From NCBI RefSeq assembly GCF_012958305.1, contig NZ_JABBYO010000021.1, forward strand, positions 1 through 64,000: a stretch of DNA of 64,000 bases, read 5' to 3'. The number at the start of each line of letters is the position of its first letter. The stretch's first letter is position 1. The notes below the pieces were generated by a model. The model worked only from the letters and a program-made list of their open reading frames with translations. It was not told the origin of the DNA and searched no databases. Below are positions 15,985 through 23,778 of the stretch, in pieces. Origin of the DNA: Tautonia rosea. Its GTDB lineage: Bacteria > Planctomycetota > Planctomycetia > Isosphaerales > Isosphaeraceae. A program made the position numbers and the translations under genes.

Positions 15985-16689
15985 TTATCCTTCGCGTTCG
16001 GCCATGATCATGCGGTGATGATGGGAGAGCAGGACATAGTTCGTGAACGCGAGATAGCCGAGCAGGAGGGTGAGGATGAGCCACTGCGCCCAGATGGCCG
16101 CGAGGGCCGCGCCGGTGCCCGCGGCGAGGAACGAGACGATGTGCGCCCGGCGGGCTCCGTTGCGAGGACTGACGCGATCGAAGAGCGTCATCATGAGCTG
16201 CCCACCGTCGAGCGGCCAGATGGGAATCAGGTTGAAGACGCTGTAAAGGATGTTCAACAGTAACAGGGTGGAAAGCGCCAGCTCGGCCTCGGGGCCGAGG
16301 GAGACGCCGGAGGTGACGAGGATCGCCCAGAGGATGACGGCCGCGATGGCGAGGAGGAACCCGGCGACCGGCCCCATCAAGGTGACAAGCAGGCGGGCGC
16401 CAAAGCCGCGTTGCTCACGATCTGAGGCGCAGACACCGCCGAAGCCGTGCAAGACGATCCAGGGTTGCTCGCCGCCAAGCTTCGCTGTCAGGCCGTGGCC
16501 GAGTTCGTGGACCAGGACCGAGAGGAAGACGCAGGCGGCGATGATCAGGGTGTTTTCGGGAGCGGTTTCCCCGCCGAATCGCATGCCGATGATGGCCGCA
16601 ATGAGCCAGAAGAACGGCGAGACGCGGATCGGGATGCCGAAGAGCCGGAAGTTCAGGTCGAATCGGGTCGGGCTCGGGATGCCGAACAT
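15985..16689 (-). CDS. Site-2-protease-like M50 metallopeptidase
   Basis: A 234-residue integral membrane protein. The zinc site is HELGH (residues 61-65) inside a membrane helix, with the third ligand in NLIPIWPLDGG (Asp161). Four to six membrane helices are visible, including PFFWLIAAIIGM and LLVTLMGPVAGFLLAIAAVI. This fits the compact rhomboid-independent S2P/SpoIVFB group that cleaves membrane-spanning regulators or peptides. AAAGGGAA precedes the ATG. It lies 38 nt after the NagA-like gene. Substrate unknown; the anti-sigma-like protein at 1654 is only one of many conceivable targets. Confidence 0.88.
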   Translation of the reverse strand: MFGIPSPTRFDLNFRLFGIPIRVSPFFWLIAAIIGMRFGGETAPENTLIIAACVFLSVLVHELGHGLTAKLGGEQPWIVLHGFGGVCASDREQRGFGARLLVTLMGPVAGFLLAIAAVILWAILVTSGVSLGPEAELALSTLLLLNILYSVFNLIPIWPLDGGQLMMTLFDRVSPRNGARRAHIVSFLAAGTGAALAAIWAQWLILTLLLGYLAFTNYVLLSHHHRMIMAEREG

Positions 16690-16727
16690 GAAGGGTTCCC
16701 TTTGTCGCCGAGGAGGAGCCGATCCGG

Positions 16728-17912
16728 TCAGCCCCGGGCGTGATGGTCGTCGGTCGGGCAGGTTTCTGGAGCAGCCGGCGAGGACTGGCCGGCCACGAGG
16801 GTTTCGATCAACCGGAATCGGCCGCCGGGCAAGGTGAAGCGGATGAGATCGGCCGGGGCGCCGGGGGCGAGGACCGGTTCGGGATGGCCGATCAACCGGG
16901 CCGGTCGAGTCGAGGCGCAGGCGATCGCCTCGATCGCCGAGAGGCCGGCGGCCTGCATCAGGCGGTCGATGCCGATGGGTAAGGGTCGATTCGCTCCGGC
17001 CAGGTACGGTGTTCCGGCCACGACGACCCGGCCCGACGCCTCGACGGCCCAGCGGCCGTAGGTGCCCGGCGGCAGGCCGGCCAGGGGGCTGGCGTCGCTG
17101 ACCAGGATGATCCGCTCGGGAGTCTTGGCGCGAACGAGGACGCGGATCACGTCGTCGTCGAGGTGGTGGCCGTCGGCGATGAGCGAGGCGCAGAGGCGGT
17201 CCTCGGCGGCCTGGGTCCAGATCGGGTTCGGATGCCTCGGGAGCTGGGCGACGATGCCGTTGCCCAGGTGGGTGCTGAGGCGAGCCCCGGCATCGGCGGC
17301 GCGGCGGATTGTTTCGGGATCGGCGGCGGAGTGGCCGAGGGCCACCGTGACTCCCGAATCGGCGACCCGTTTGATCAGGTCAAGCGCGCCCGGCCGCTCC
17401 GGGGCGAGGGTGAGGAGGGTGACGCGGCCGCCGCTGGCCTCCTGGAGCTGCTGGAACAGGGGCCAATCGGGGTCGCGGATGGCCTCGATCGGGTGGGCGC
17501 CGCGGTAGCCGTCGTCGGGGGAGAGGAAGGGGCCTTCGAGGTGGATGCCGGCGACGCGGTGGGCGACCTGGGGGTCGGCCTCGCAGGCTTCGGCGATGGT
17601 GGCGACGCCGTGCCGCATGTCGTCGGCGGGGGCCGTGATGAGGGTCGGGCAGATGCGGGATGAGCCGTCGGCATCCTGCGCGAGGACGATCTCGTGGACC
17701 TGCGCGACGGTCAGGGTCGGGTCGGAGAACGAGACGCCGAGGCGGCCGTTGGTCTGAATATCCCAGAGGGCGGGGGCGATCCAGGGGTCGTCGGGGCCGA
17801 TCGCCTCGGGACCGTCAGCGGCTTCGACCGAGGCGATCTTCGGGCCGTCGCAGGTCAGACGAACCCATTGGCCATCGTTGAGGTGACGAGCAACGATTGC
17901 AGGCACGGTCAT
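16728..17912 (-). CDS. nagA: N-acetylglucosamine-6-phosphate deacetylase-like amidohydrolase
   Basis: A 394-residue amidohydrolase of the NagA type, which removes acetate from GlcNAc-6-phosphate for amino-sugar use and wall recycling. Visible motifs: WIAPALWDIQTNGRLGVSF, the metal-binding AGIHLEGPFLSPDDGYRGAH, VALGHSAADPETIRRAADAG with the second histidine, ARLSTHLGNG with the third, and ERIILVSDASPLAGLPPGTY carrying the catalytic Asp (SDA for the usual TDA). The start ATG overlaps the upstream stop as TAATG, so it is translationally coupled to the secreted-protein gene. No nagB neighbour, so the exact substrate is not certain. Confidence 0.84.
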   Translation of the reverse strand: MTVPAIVARHLNDGQWVRLTCDGPKIASVEAADGPEAIGPDDPWIAPALWDIQTNGRLGVSFSDPTLTVAQVHEIVLAQDADGSSRICPTLITAPADDMRHGVATIAEACEADPQVAHRVAGIHLEGPFLSPDDGYRGAHPIEAIRDPDWPLFQQLQEASGGRVTLLTLAPERPGALDLIKRVADSGVTVALGHSAADPETIRRAADAGARLSTHLGNGIVAQLPRHPNPIWTQAAEDRLCASLIADGHHLDDDVIRVLVRAKTPERIILVSDASPLAGLPPGTYGRWAVEASGRVVVAGTPYLAGANRPLPIGIDRLMQAAGLSAIEAIACASTRPARLIGHPEPVLAPGAPADLIRFTLPGGRFRLIETLVAGQSSPAAPETCPTDDHHARG

Positions 17913-18610
17913 TACTTCCCGTTCTCGATCAAGACGACGTTGTCGACGCGGCAGACGACATCCTGAAAGTCGTCGTTGGTCGAGTATTCCCAGCCGATCA
18001 GATAGCTGTTGGGGACCTTTTCGCCGGTCTCGGGATCGACGTAGGGGTAGATCATGGCCTTGTACGGTTGCTCGGCCAGGCGATCGTTGATGGCGCGGAC
18101 CTCGGCGGGCTGGGTAAAGACACCGCCGTCGTTAAGTCCGTCGTTGGAGAGCCAGAAGCCGAAGACGCGGTCGCCGGGGTCGATCGAAACGGTTGAGCCG
18201 TCGAGGAGGGGAGGGGGGATGTTCTCCCAGCGTTCCAGGTCGCGGCCTTCGTGCTTGTACTCGTAGGCCCAGAGTTCCCGCTTGGTCGGCTGGCCGGGCT
18301 CGGCGCCGGGAACGTAGATGCCGCCTCGGTTGACGGTGACGAGACCGAGGGCAAGGATCGGCGTGTAGGAAACCGGGCCGTCGCCGGCCTTGCGGAAGAG
18401 ACCGGGGGTGGCGTCGGGGGTCGTCTCGACGGGGTTGAGCAGGTCGTCGAACATATCGAGCCCGTAGATCCCCTTGAGAATCGCGACCCAGTCCGGCTCG
18501 TTCGGGCCGGGGGTGATCCGCGGCTGGTTGGGCGTCTGGGCGGCAGCCGAGGTGGCCAGGGCAAGGAGGACGATCAGGGCGGGGAAGGATCGACAGTGTG
18601 GGAGAAGCAT
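17912..18610 (-). CDS. Secreted hypothetical protein coupled to the NagA-like gene
   Basis: 232 residues with a signal peptide (FPALIVLLALATSAAAQ, cleavage near residue 25) and a soluble mature part. Visible segments: AILKGIYGLDMFDDLLNPVE, RELWAYEYKHEGRDLERWEN and GDRVFGFWLSNDGLNDGGVF, then YPYVDPETGEKVPNSYLIGW. The aspartate/glycine-rich turns may bind calcium. I cannot name a family. GAGGGA lies seven bases before the ATG. Its TAA stop shares a base with the NagA-like start, so both are made together; the reason for pairing a secreted protein with a cytoplasmic deacetylase is unclear. Confidence 0.75.
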   Translation of the reverse strand: MLLPHCRSFPALIVLLALATSAAAQTPNQPRITPGPNEPDWVAILKGIYGLDMFDDLLNPVETTPDATPGLFRKAGDGPVSYTPILALGLVTVNRGGIYVPGAEPGQPTKRELWAYEYKHEGRDLERWENIPPPLLDGSTVSIDPGDRVFGFWLSNDGLNDGGVFTQPAEVRAINDRLAEQPYKAMIYPYVDPETGEKVPNSYLIGWEYSTNDDFQDVVCRVDNVVLIENGK

Positions 18611-18803
18611 CGCGGTCCCTCGACTCGATGGGGCGGCTCGTCAGGTTGGACCTGGATTCCGAGAGAGCCTCATCGTAGCACGTCGAAGCGATGTCGGGAA
18701 CGGGCGCGAGGCGATCGGCTGCGGGGGATGGGGCAGGACGGAGGACCTTCGCCCCGAGTTCGTCAGGCGATTTCGGGGATCGTTCATGGAATGACGAGGA
18801 GGC

Positions 18804-18905
18804 CCTCACCCCGACCCTCTCCCCGCCGGGCGGGGAGAGGGAGGAAGATCGTGAGCCCTCGACCCCGCGAGCGGGGAAGCCGGTGGCCGAAGGCCGGGTG
18901 AGGGG
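18804..18905. repeat. Composite CCCTC palindromic element
   Basis: Outer inverted arms CCCTCACCC (near 18804) and GGGTGAGGG (near 18896) enclose a perfect 11-bp hairpin CCCTCTCCCCG (18815-18825) / CGGGGAGAGGG (18831-18841), then CCCCGCGAGCGGGG and GGCCGAAGGCC as two further small hairpins. The nested layout resembles BIME-type mosaics of REP sequences. Confidence 0.7.
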
Positions 18906-18950
18906 GAGGGCGGAGCGATCGCAAAGCTCGGAGAAAACGCGCCGGACCCC

Positions 18951-18986
18951 TCACCCCGGCCCTCTCCCCGCCGGGCGGGGAGAGGG
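18951..18986. repeat. CCCTC palindrome, copy identical in core to 18815-18841
   Basis: CCCTCTCCCCG (18960-18970) and CGGGGAGAGGG (18976-18986) with loop CCGGG reproduce the 27-nt core at 18815-18841 exactly, preceded by CCTCACCCCGG. Confidence 0.85.
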
Positions 18987-19058
18987 AGTCGAACAGTCTT
19001 GAGCACCACGGGGAGTCGATGTAGGGTCCGAGGTGCAGGGTCCGAGGTACAGGCCTTC

Positions 19059-19088
19059 GGATTCGGCGAGGGTCAGCTCGGCGAATCC
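19059..19088 (-). terminator. Hairpin downstream of the tandem-repeat surface protein gene
   Basis: GGATTCG-G-CGAG (19059-19070) pairs with CTCG-G-CGAATCC (19077-19088), one G-G mismatch, loop of six. It lies about 40 nt past the stop of the minus-strand gene ending at 19130 and has no T-tract. Confidence 0.45.
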
Positions 19089-19129
19089 TGCATCGACGGC
19101 AGTGGGGCATGGCCGAGGGGAGACGTGGG

Positions 19130-20479
19130 TCAACCGTTCAGGAACGCGGCCCGAGGGAGCATGCGGGCGGGCAGTTGCGGGAAGACCGGGAGCCGCTCGG
19201 GCCGGGTGAACTCGCCTTGGGCCGGGAAGGCGGGGCGAGGCCGCTGCATGGCGAAGAGATTCGGCCGGGGGGTATTCAGCGCGGCGGGCCGCTGCCAGGC
19301 CGAGGCCAACCGGGTCGGCCGTTCGACGTTGGTCATGGCCACCGGGTTGATGGGCATTGGCAGGGGTCGGGCCCGCCGGTGCGACTGGTGAATGTAAATG
19401 GTGAGGGGGTCGGAGACGGCAAATTCATTGACGTCGAGCCGGATCGTTCCGGTGGTCGGAGCGATGATCGCCTCGCCGGTCTGGGTGAAGGTGCCGGTGG
19501 TGGGGAGGATCTGGCCGACGCCGTTGGAGAAGGTGCCGGTCCGGCTGCTTTCGTCGCCCGTGCCATTGGAGAAGGTGCCGGTCCGGCTGCTTTCGTCGCC
19601 CGTGCCGTTGGAGAGCGATCCGGTGCGGCTGCTCTCGTCGGCCGTGCCGTTGGAGAGCGATCCGGAGAGATCGGACGTTGAGACGGTGCCGGTTACCTCG
19701 GTTTCGAAGACGTTGAACTCGACCGGTCCGTCCGACTCGAACTCACCGGCACCGACGCCGACCACATCAATGTCGATTTCGAGGGTGCCGAAAATCTCGT
19801 CGGTAATCCCTTCGGTTTCGGCCACGGTGCCGTCGAGGTCGGACTCGAACCCGTTGATGGACACATCGCCTTGCAGGTTGGAGATGGTGCCGGCATTGAT
19901 GCTCAGATCACCCTGAAGGTTGGAGATGGTGCCGGGGTTGATGCTCAGATCACCCTGCAGATTGGAGATGGTGCCGGGGTTGATGCTCAGGTCGCCTTGC
20001 AGATTCTCAAGGGTGGTGCCGTTGATCGCGAGGTCGCCGGTCAGGCCGGTCAAGGTGGTGGCGTCGATCGTCTGGGTTCCGTCGAGGAACCCGGTCGCCT
20101 GCTGACGGACGATGATCGAGTTCATGTCGGCGCGCATGGTCGACGGCAACTCGAAGGTGGCGCGATAGCGGCCGAGGATGTTGGTTGTGGTGGAGGTCAA
20201 CGGCTGGCCGTTATTCAGGATATTCCCCTGGGCATCGAGGCCGAAGACTTCGACGACGGTGTCGAAGTTGCTCGAAGAGGGCTGCGCGGTGCCGACGACC
20301 GTGATCGGTGTCGGTTGCGTGATGACGACCCGCCCATGACCGACCCGGACGAAGGGGGAATCGGCCACGACCTCGACGGTGGGCTTGGCGTTGATCAGAA
20401 CACTCATCAAGGCCCGCGTTTCAAGGAATTCCGGCAACCCTGACTCAAAGCGGCGAGACTGGCGCGATCGGCGCGGCAT
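19130..20479 (-). CDS. Exported tandem-repeat protein with planctomycete LE-x-R-x-LM motif
   Basis: About 449 residues from ATG 20479 (GGGAG ten bases upstream; the longer frame begins at a TTG). The N-terminus RRSRQSRRFESGLPEFLETR followed by ALMS matches the FE...LE-x-R-x-L(L/M) leader on many planctomycete surface proteins. A beta-rich region follows, then two tandem arrays: about four 14-residue units of the form LQGDLSINPGTISN and about four of the form NGTGDESSRTGTFS, both with 42-nt periods. The end is basic and proline-rich. Probably a cell-surface or matrix protein; array length may vary by recombination. Confidence 0.78.
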   Translation of the reverse strand: MPRRSRQSRRFESGLPEFLETRALMSVLINAKPTVEVVADSPFVRVGHGRVVITQPTPITVVGTAQPSSSNFDTVVEVFGLDAQGNILNNGQPLTSTTTNILGRYRATFELPSTMRADMNSIIVRQQATGFLDGTQTIDATTLTGLTGDLAINGTTLENLQGDLSINPGTISNLQGDLSINPGTISNLQGDLSINAGTISNLQGDVSINGFESDLDGTVAETEGITDEIFGTLEIDIDVVGVGAGEFESDGPVEFNVFETEVTGTVSTSDLSGSLSNGTADESSRTGSLSNGTGDESSRTGTFSNGTGDESSRTGTFSNGVGQILPTTGTFTQTGEAIIAPTTGTIRLDVNEFAVSDPLTIYIHQSHRRARPLPMPINPVAMTNVERPTRLASAWQRPAALNTPRPNLFAMQRPRPAFPAQGEFTRPERLPVFPQLPARMLPRAAFLNG

Positions 20480-20718
20480 CGTGCAATCACTCCCTGACGT
20501 CAAAAGCAGTACGCCAACCTCCTCTGGCGTTGGTCAAGCGGAGTCTTCACCGAGAAAGACTTCGCGTCCTGATCGATCACAGCGTTGTATCGGAGTATCG
20601 GATCGAGTTCTGGACGCGATCGATCCCAAAAGGAATCCGAGCGTGGAATTCCCATTGACTGATCCGACCAGGACGCACAATCGGTCGGCCAGTCGGTAAT
20701 GATGAGGCGATTGCTCCC

Positions 20719-20759
20719 GGAATCCAAGGGCCGAGACCAGAGTCCGGCCCTTGGATTCC
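20719..20759 (-). terminator. Perfect 15-bp hairpin after the PilT-like gene
   Basis: GGAATCCAAGGGCCG (20719-20733) is perfectly complementary to CGGCCCTTGGATTCC (20745-20759), loop of 11. It starts 13 nt beyond the stop of the minus-strand PilT-like gene. No T-run follows on either strand, so it is either a U-less terminator or an mRNA 3'-end stabiliser. Confidence 0.6.
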
Positions 20760-20771
20760 GGGGGGGCCCAG

Positions 20772-22277
20772 TCAGCGGTGAAGCATGGAATCGAGGGAGG
20801 GGATGACGTAGGTTCCCAGCTTCATCTGATCGAAGATGGCGGGCTCGGAAGCGTAATCGCGGGCCGTTTCGAGGGAGATCAAATCCTTCTTGTAGAGGTC
20901 GAAGAGGTACTTCTCAAAGATGAACGAGGCCGAGGCATCTTGTTGCATGCCGATCTTAATGCCGATGGTGTTGCCTTCGAGGATGGCGTCGGTCACGGCC
21001 TTGGTGTCGTTGAAGAGGAATTCGAGCGCCGGGAGGCGTCCGCCGCCGGTTTTTGGTACGAGACGCTGGCAGATGACGCACTTCAGGGCGTCACGGAGTT
21101 GGAGCTTGACCAGGTCACGCTCGACCGGATCGAAGAAGCTGACGATCCGGTTGACGACCTCGTAGGCGGTTCCGGAGTGGAGGGTGCTGATGACGAGGTG
21201 GCCGGTGGCGGCGGCGTTGATGGCCGAGCGGATGGTGTCGGGATCGCGCATCTCGCCGATGACGATCACATCGGGGTCGTGGCGCAAGGCGCCGCGAACC
21301 GCGTCGTGGAAGGAGCCGATGTCTTCTCCGACGTCGCGCTGAGAGACGACCGACTTCTTGCTTTTGTGAACGTACTCGACGGGCTCCTCGATACAGAGGA
21401 TATGCAAGGATTTGTTTGAATTGATCCAGTCGACGAGCGAGGCGACGCTGGTCGACTTGCCGCTCCCTGTCATTCCGGTCACGAGGACGAGGCCGAAGTG
21501 AAGGGCACCGAGGCGTTCCATGGCCGATCGGGGGATGTTCAAGTCCTCGAACGAAGGGATCGTCTCGGGCAGGAAGCGCATGGTGCAGTGGGGCACGCTG
21601 GCCTTAACGAAGGCGGAGACGCGAGCGTAGCCCAGCCCGACCTGGTGATAGATGAAGCTGCACTGCTGCCGCTCCAGAAATTCTCGGGCGTGCTTTTCGG
21701 GGGCGATGTCGTTGATGAAGGAATGGATCTGTTCGGAGGAGAGGGTGTCGAACGCCTGGACGCGTCGGAGGATGTTGTCGACGCGGAAGACGGGTGGTGC
21801 CCCCGGGTAAAGGTGTACGTCGCTGGACTTGAACTTGATCATCGCCTTGAAGATGTTTTCAGGGCTTAGCGGCGTGGTGCGGTACTCCTCGCCGTGAACG
21901 CGCCAGACCTCGGGCAGGGGGAAGGCGCGTGAGAGCAGGTCGCAGGCATCGTGCAGTTGCTGAACCTTCTCGTCGGAGGAGGCTGAGCAGTGGAGGATCA
22001 GGGCTTCTTCGAGCTCTGACAGCTCGCAGGCGACGGAGCACTCGCTGGCGAACCCGGCGAGTGCTCGTTTCAGATCAGCGCCGGGCTCGGGGAACCGGAC
22101 GGTGAAGTCGTGGAAGTCACCTTCGAAGTTCGGCCTCCAGGCCGCGATCTCGACGCCTCGGGCGCGGACGACCATCCGCCTGGGGGGGCCGTGGATTGCC
22201 CGTAATTGCTCGTCGGCCATCTGGACGATCGACCAGAAACTTTTTTGATGGCCAATACCGAGCACAACCTCTTTCAT
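20772..22277 (-). CDS. PilT-like secretion/retraction ATPase with an N-terminal extension
   Basis: A 501-residue AAA-type hexameric ATPase of the PilT/VirB11 group. About 140 residues of unrecognised sequence precede the family start KSSDVHLYPGAPPVFRVDN (near 150-168). Walker A is GMTGSGKST (268-276); the Asp box is in LHILCIEEPVEYVHKS; Walker B is VIVIGEMRDPDT (337-348); the His box is LVISTLHSGTAYEVVNRIV. GEMRD and the following order are as in PilT rather than PilB. CAGGAG precedes the ATG. The nearest pilin-like genes are the DUF1559 proteins 34 kb away, so its machine cannot be assigned. Confidence 0.88.
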   Translation of the reverse strand: MKEVVLGIGHQKSFWSIVQMADEQLRAIHGPPRRMVVRARGVEIAAWRPNFEGDFHDFTVRFPEPGADLKRALAGFASECSVACELSELEEALILHCSASSDEKVQQLHDACDLLSRAFPLPEVWRVHGEEYRTTPLSPENIFKAMIKFKSSDVHLYPGAPPVFRVDNILRRVQAFDTLSSEQIHSFINDIAPEKHAREFLERQQCSFIYHQVGLGYARVSAFVKASVPHCTMRFLPETIPSFEDLNIPRSAMERLGALHFGLVLVTGMTGSGKSTSVASLVDWINSNKSLHILCIEEPVEYVHKSKKSVVSQRDVGEDIGSFHDAVRGALRHDPDVIVIGEMRDPDTIRSAINAAATGHLVISTLHSGTAYEVVNRIVSFFDPVERDLVKLQLRDALKCVICQRLVPKTGGGRLPALEFLFNDTKAVTDAILEGNTIGIKIGMQQDASASFIFEKYLFDLYKKDLISLETARDYASEPAIFDQMKLGTYVIPSLDSMLHR

Positions 22278-22561
22278 GGCTGCACTCCTGAATACGTTGA
22301 CGCGGTGGAGAGCGATTCCGAACCGGAAGGTAGCTCGCGAGGAGGTAGCCAGACGGCCCGGTCGTCATAAGCAAGCTGACGCCGACGTGTCATTCAAGGA
22401 TACACGACGCGCGAGGCGGACGATATGGTTGGCCCGAACACCTCTGGAATTCAGAGGGGGTGTGCGTCGGGGTGTTGGGGCGGGGAGCGGGTTCGGATAC
22501 GGTGGAGGGCTCGACCGAGCGACGAGCGAGCACTCGCCCCGAGGCCCCAGGACCCGCCGCC

Positions 22562-23632
22562 ATGTCTCATGCTGCCCGCCGGACCGCAACCGAGATGCAA
22601 CTGGTGAACGGCTCGACCGGCGACCCGCTGCTGTTCGTCGATTATCCGGGTCGTGACGACGCCTTGCTGTTCGATGCCGGAGAAAACGGCAACCTGAGCG
22701 CCGGGAGACTGACCGACCTGGCCGCCGTGTTTCTCAGTCATCATCACGTCGATCACCTGGTCGGGTTCGATCGGATCGTTCGGGCGAACCTTGACCGGGA
22801 CAAGGATTTGCATGTGGTTGGGCCGGAGGGAACGATTGATCGGATCTCGGCGCGGGTGCGGACGTATGACTATCCGTTTTTTCCCTTCCAGAAACTCCGC
22901 CTACATCTGACCGAGGTGCGGGCCGATCAGTTGCGATCGGCGGTGCTGGAGTGGGGGGAGAAGTTGCCCGAGCCGATCGTTACGGAACGCGCGATTTCCC
23001 CGAAGGACCACACGCCCACGGTCTTTGAGAACGGGGTGCTGCGGGTCGAAGCCGCGCGGGTCGATCACACGGCGCCGTGCCTGGCCTTTGCGATTGTGGA
23101 GACGCCGGGCTTCCACGTTGATGGCCAGGCGCTCCGGGAGGGGCCGTTACGTCCGGGAGCCTGGGTGAGTCGGGCGATGGAGATGCTCCGGGAGGGGCAG
23201 GCCGAGGAGACTCCGGTGGAGATCGACGGGGGCCTGTTTCCGCTGGGAAGGCTGCGCGATCGGTATTTTCACAAGAGCCGAGGGGCCCGGATCGCCTACG
23301 TGGTCGATACGCTCTGGAGCGAGACGAGCCGCCCGACTCTGCTGGAACTATGCCGCCGCGCAACCCGGTTGTATTGCGATTCCTTCTACGCTCAGGCCGA
23401 TCTGAAAAAGGCGAAAACGCACAAGCACATGACCGCGACTCAGGCGGCGGAACTGGCCCGAGACGCCCACGTTGAGGAGCTGACGCTCATTCATTTTTCG
23501 AATCGTTATGTTGGACGATATCATGATCTGGTTGCCGAGGCTGCCGCGATCTACCCCAATGTTTCGGCCGAGCTGAACGATTCGGCGAGCCAGCCCGCTC
23601 CCAACCCGGGCAGGAGGCGCCGCCGCGGTTGA
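22562..23632 (+). CDS. Metallo-beta-lactamase-fold hydrolase, RNase Z-like
   Basis: About 356 residues from ATG 22562. The metal-binding motif is H60-x-H62-x-D64-H65 in VFLSHHHVDHLVGFDRI, with the next ligands in VDHTAPCLAFAIVE, AYVVDTLWSE and LTLIHFSNRY. The final His-Phe-Ser-x-R-Tyr segment and overall size fit the ribonuclease Z/ElaC branch, which trims tRNA 3' ends, but the exosite arm of true RNase Z is not obvious, so another phosphodiesterase is possible. A basic tail RRRRRG ends the protein. The upstream frame from 22460 is a shadow of the leader. Divergent from the PilT-like gene. Confidence 0.82.
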   Translation: MSHAARRTATEMQLVNGSTGDPLLFVDYPGRDDALLFDAGENGNLSAGRLTDLAAVFLSHHHVDHLVGFDRIVRANLDRDKDLHVVGPEGTIDRISARVRTYDYPFFPFQKLRLHLTEVRADQLRSAVLEWGEKLPEPIVTERAISPKDHTPTVFENGVLRVEAARVDHTAPCLAFAIVETPGFHVDGQALREGPLRPGAWVSRAMEMLREGQAEETPVEIDGGLFPLGRLRDRYFHKSRGARIAYVVDTLWSETSRPTLLELCRRATRLYCDSFYAQADLKKAKTHKHMTATQAAELARDAHVEELTLIHFSNRYVGRYHDLVAEAAAIYPNVSAELNDSASQPAPNPGRRRRRG

Positions 23633-23778
23633 TCGCGCGAGCTTCGAGCCAACCGTCGGTGTCTTCAACGATTGCCGGGCGCTTTTCCGCAAGATCGGCC
23701 CCGCGAGGGCGAATGCTTCTCTCGACAGACAGGAATTGAATTGGATTGAATCGAAGGCGTGAACCCGAAGGAACTGTG

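Larger units (their letters stand above)
18611..19129. other. Repeat-filled intergenic region
   Basis: This 519-nt gap contains two large CCCTC palindrome elements (18804-18905 and 18951-18986), a pair of direct 12-nt repeats AGGGTCCGAGGT (19023-19034 and 19037-19048) and the hairpin at 19059-19088. No supportable gene is present. Confidence 0.6.

Noticed and set aside
18808-18986. CRISPR-like array suggested by identical 27-nt palindromes
   Set aside because: Only two exact copies, 145 nt apart, with related palindromes elsewhere in the window; no regular spacers and no cas genes.
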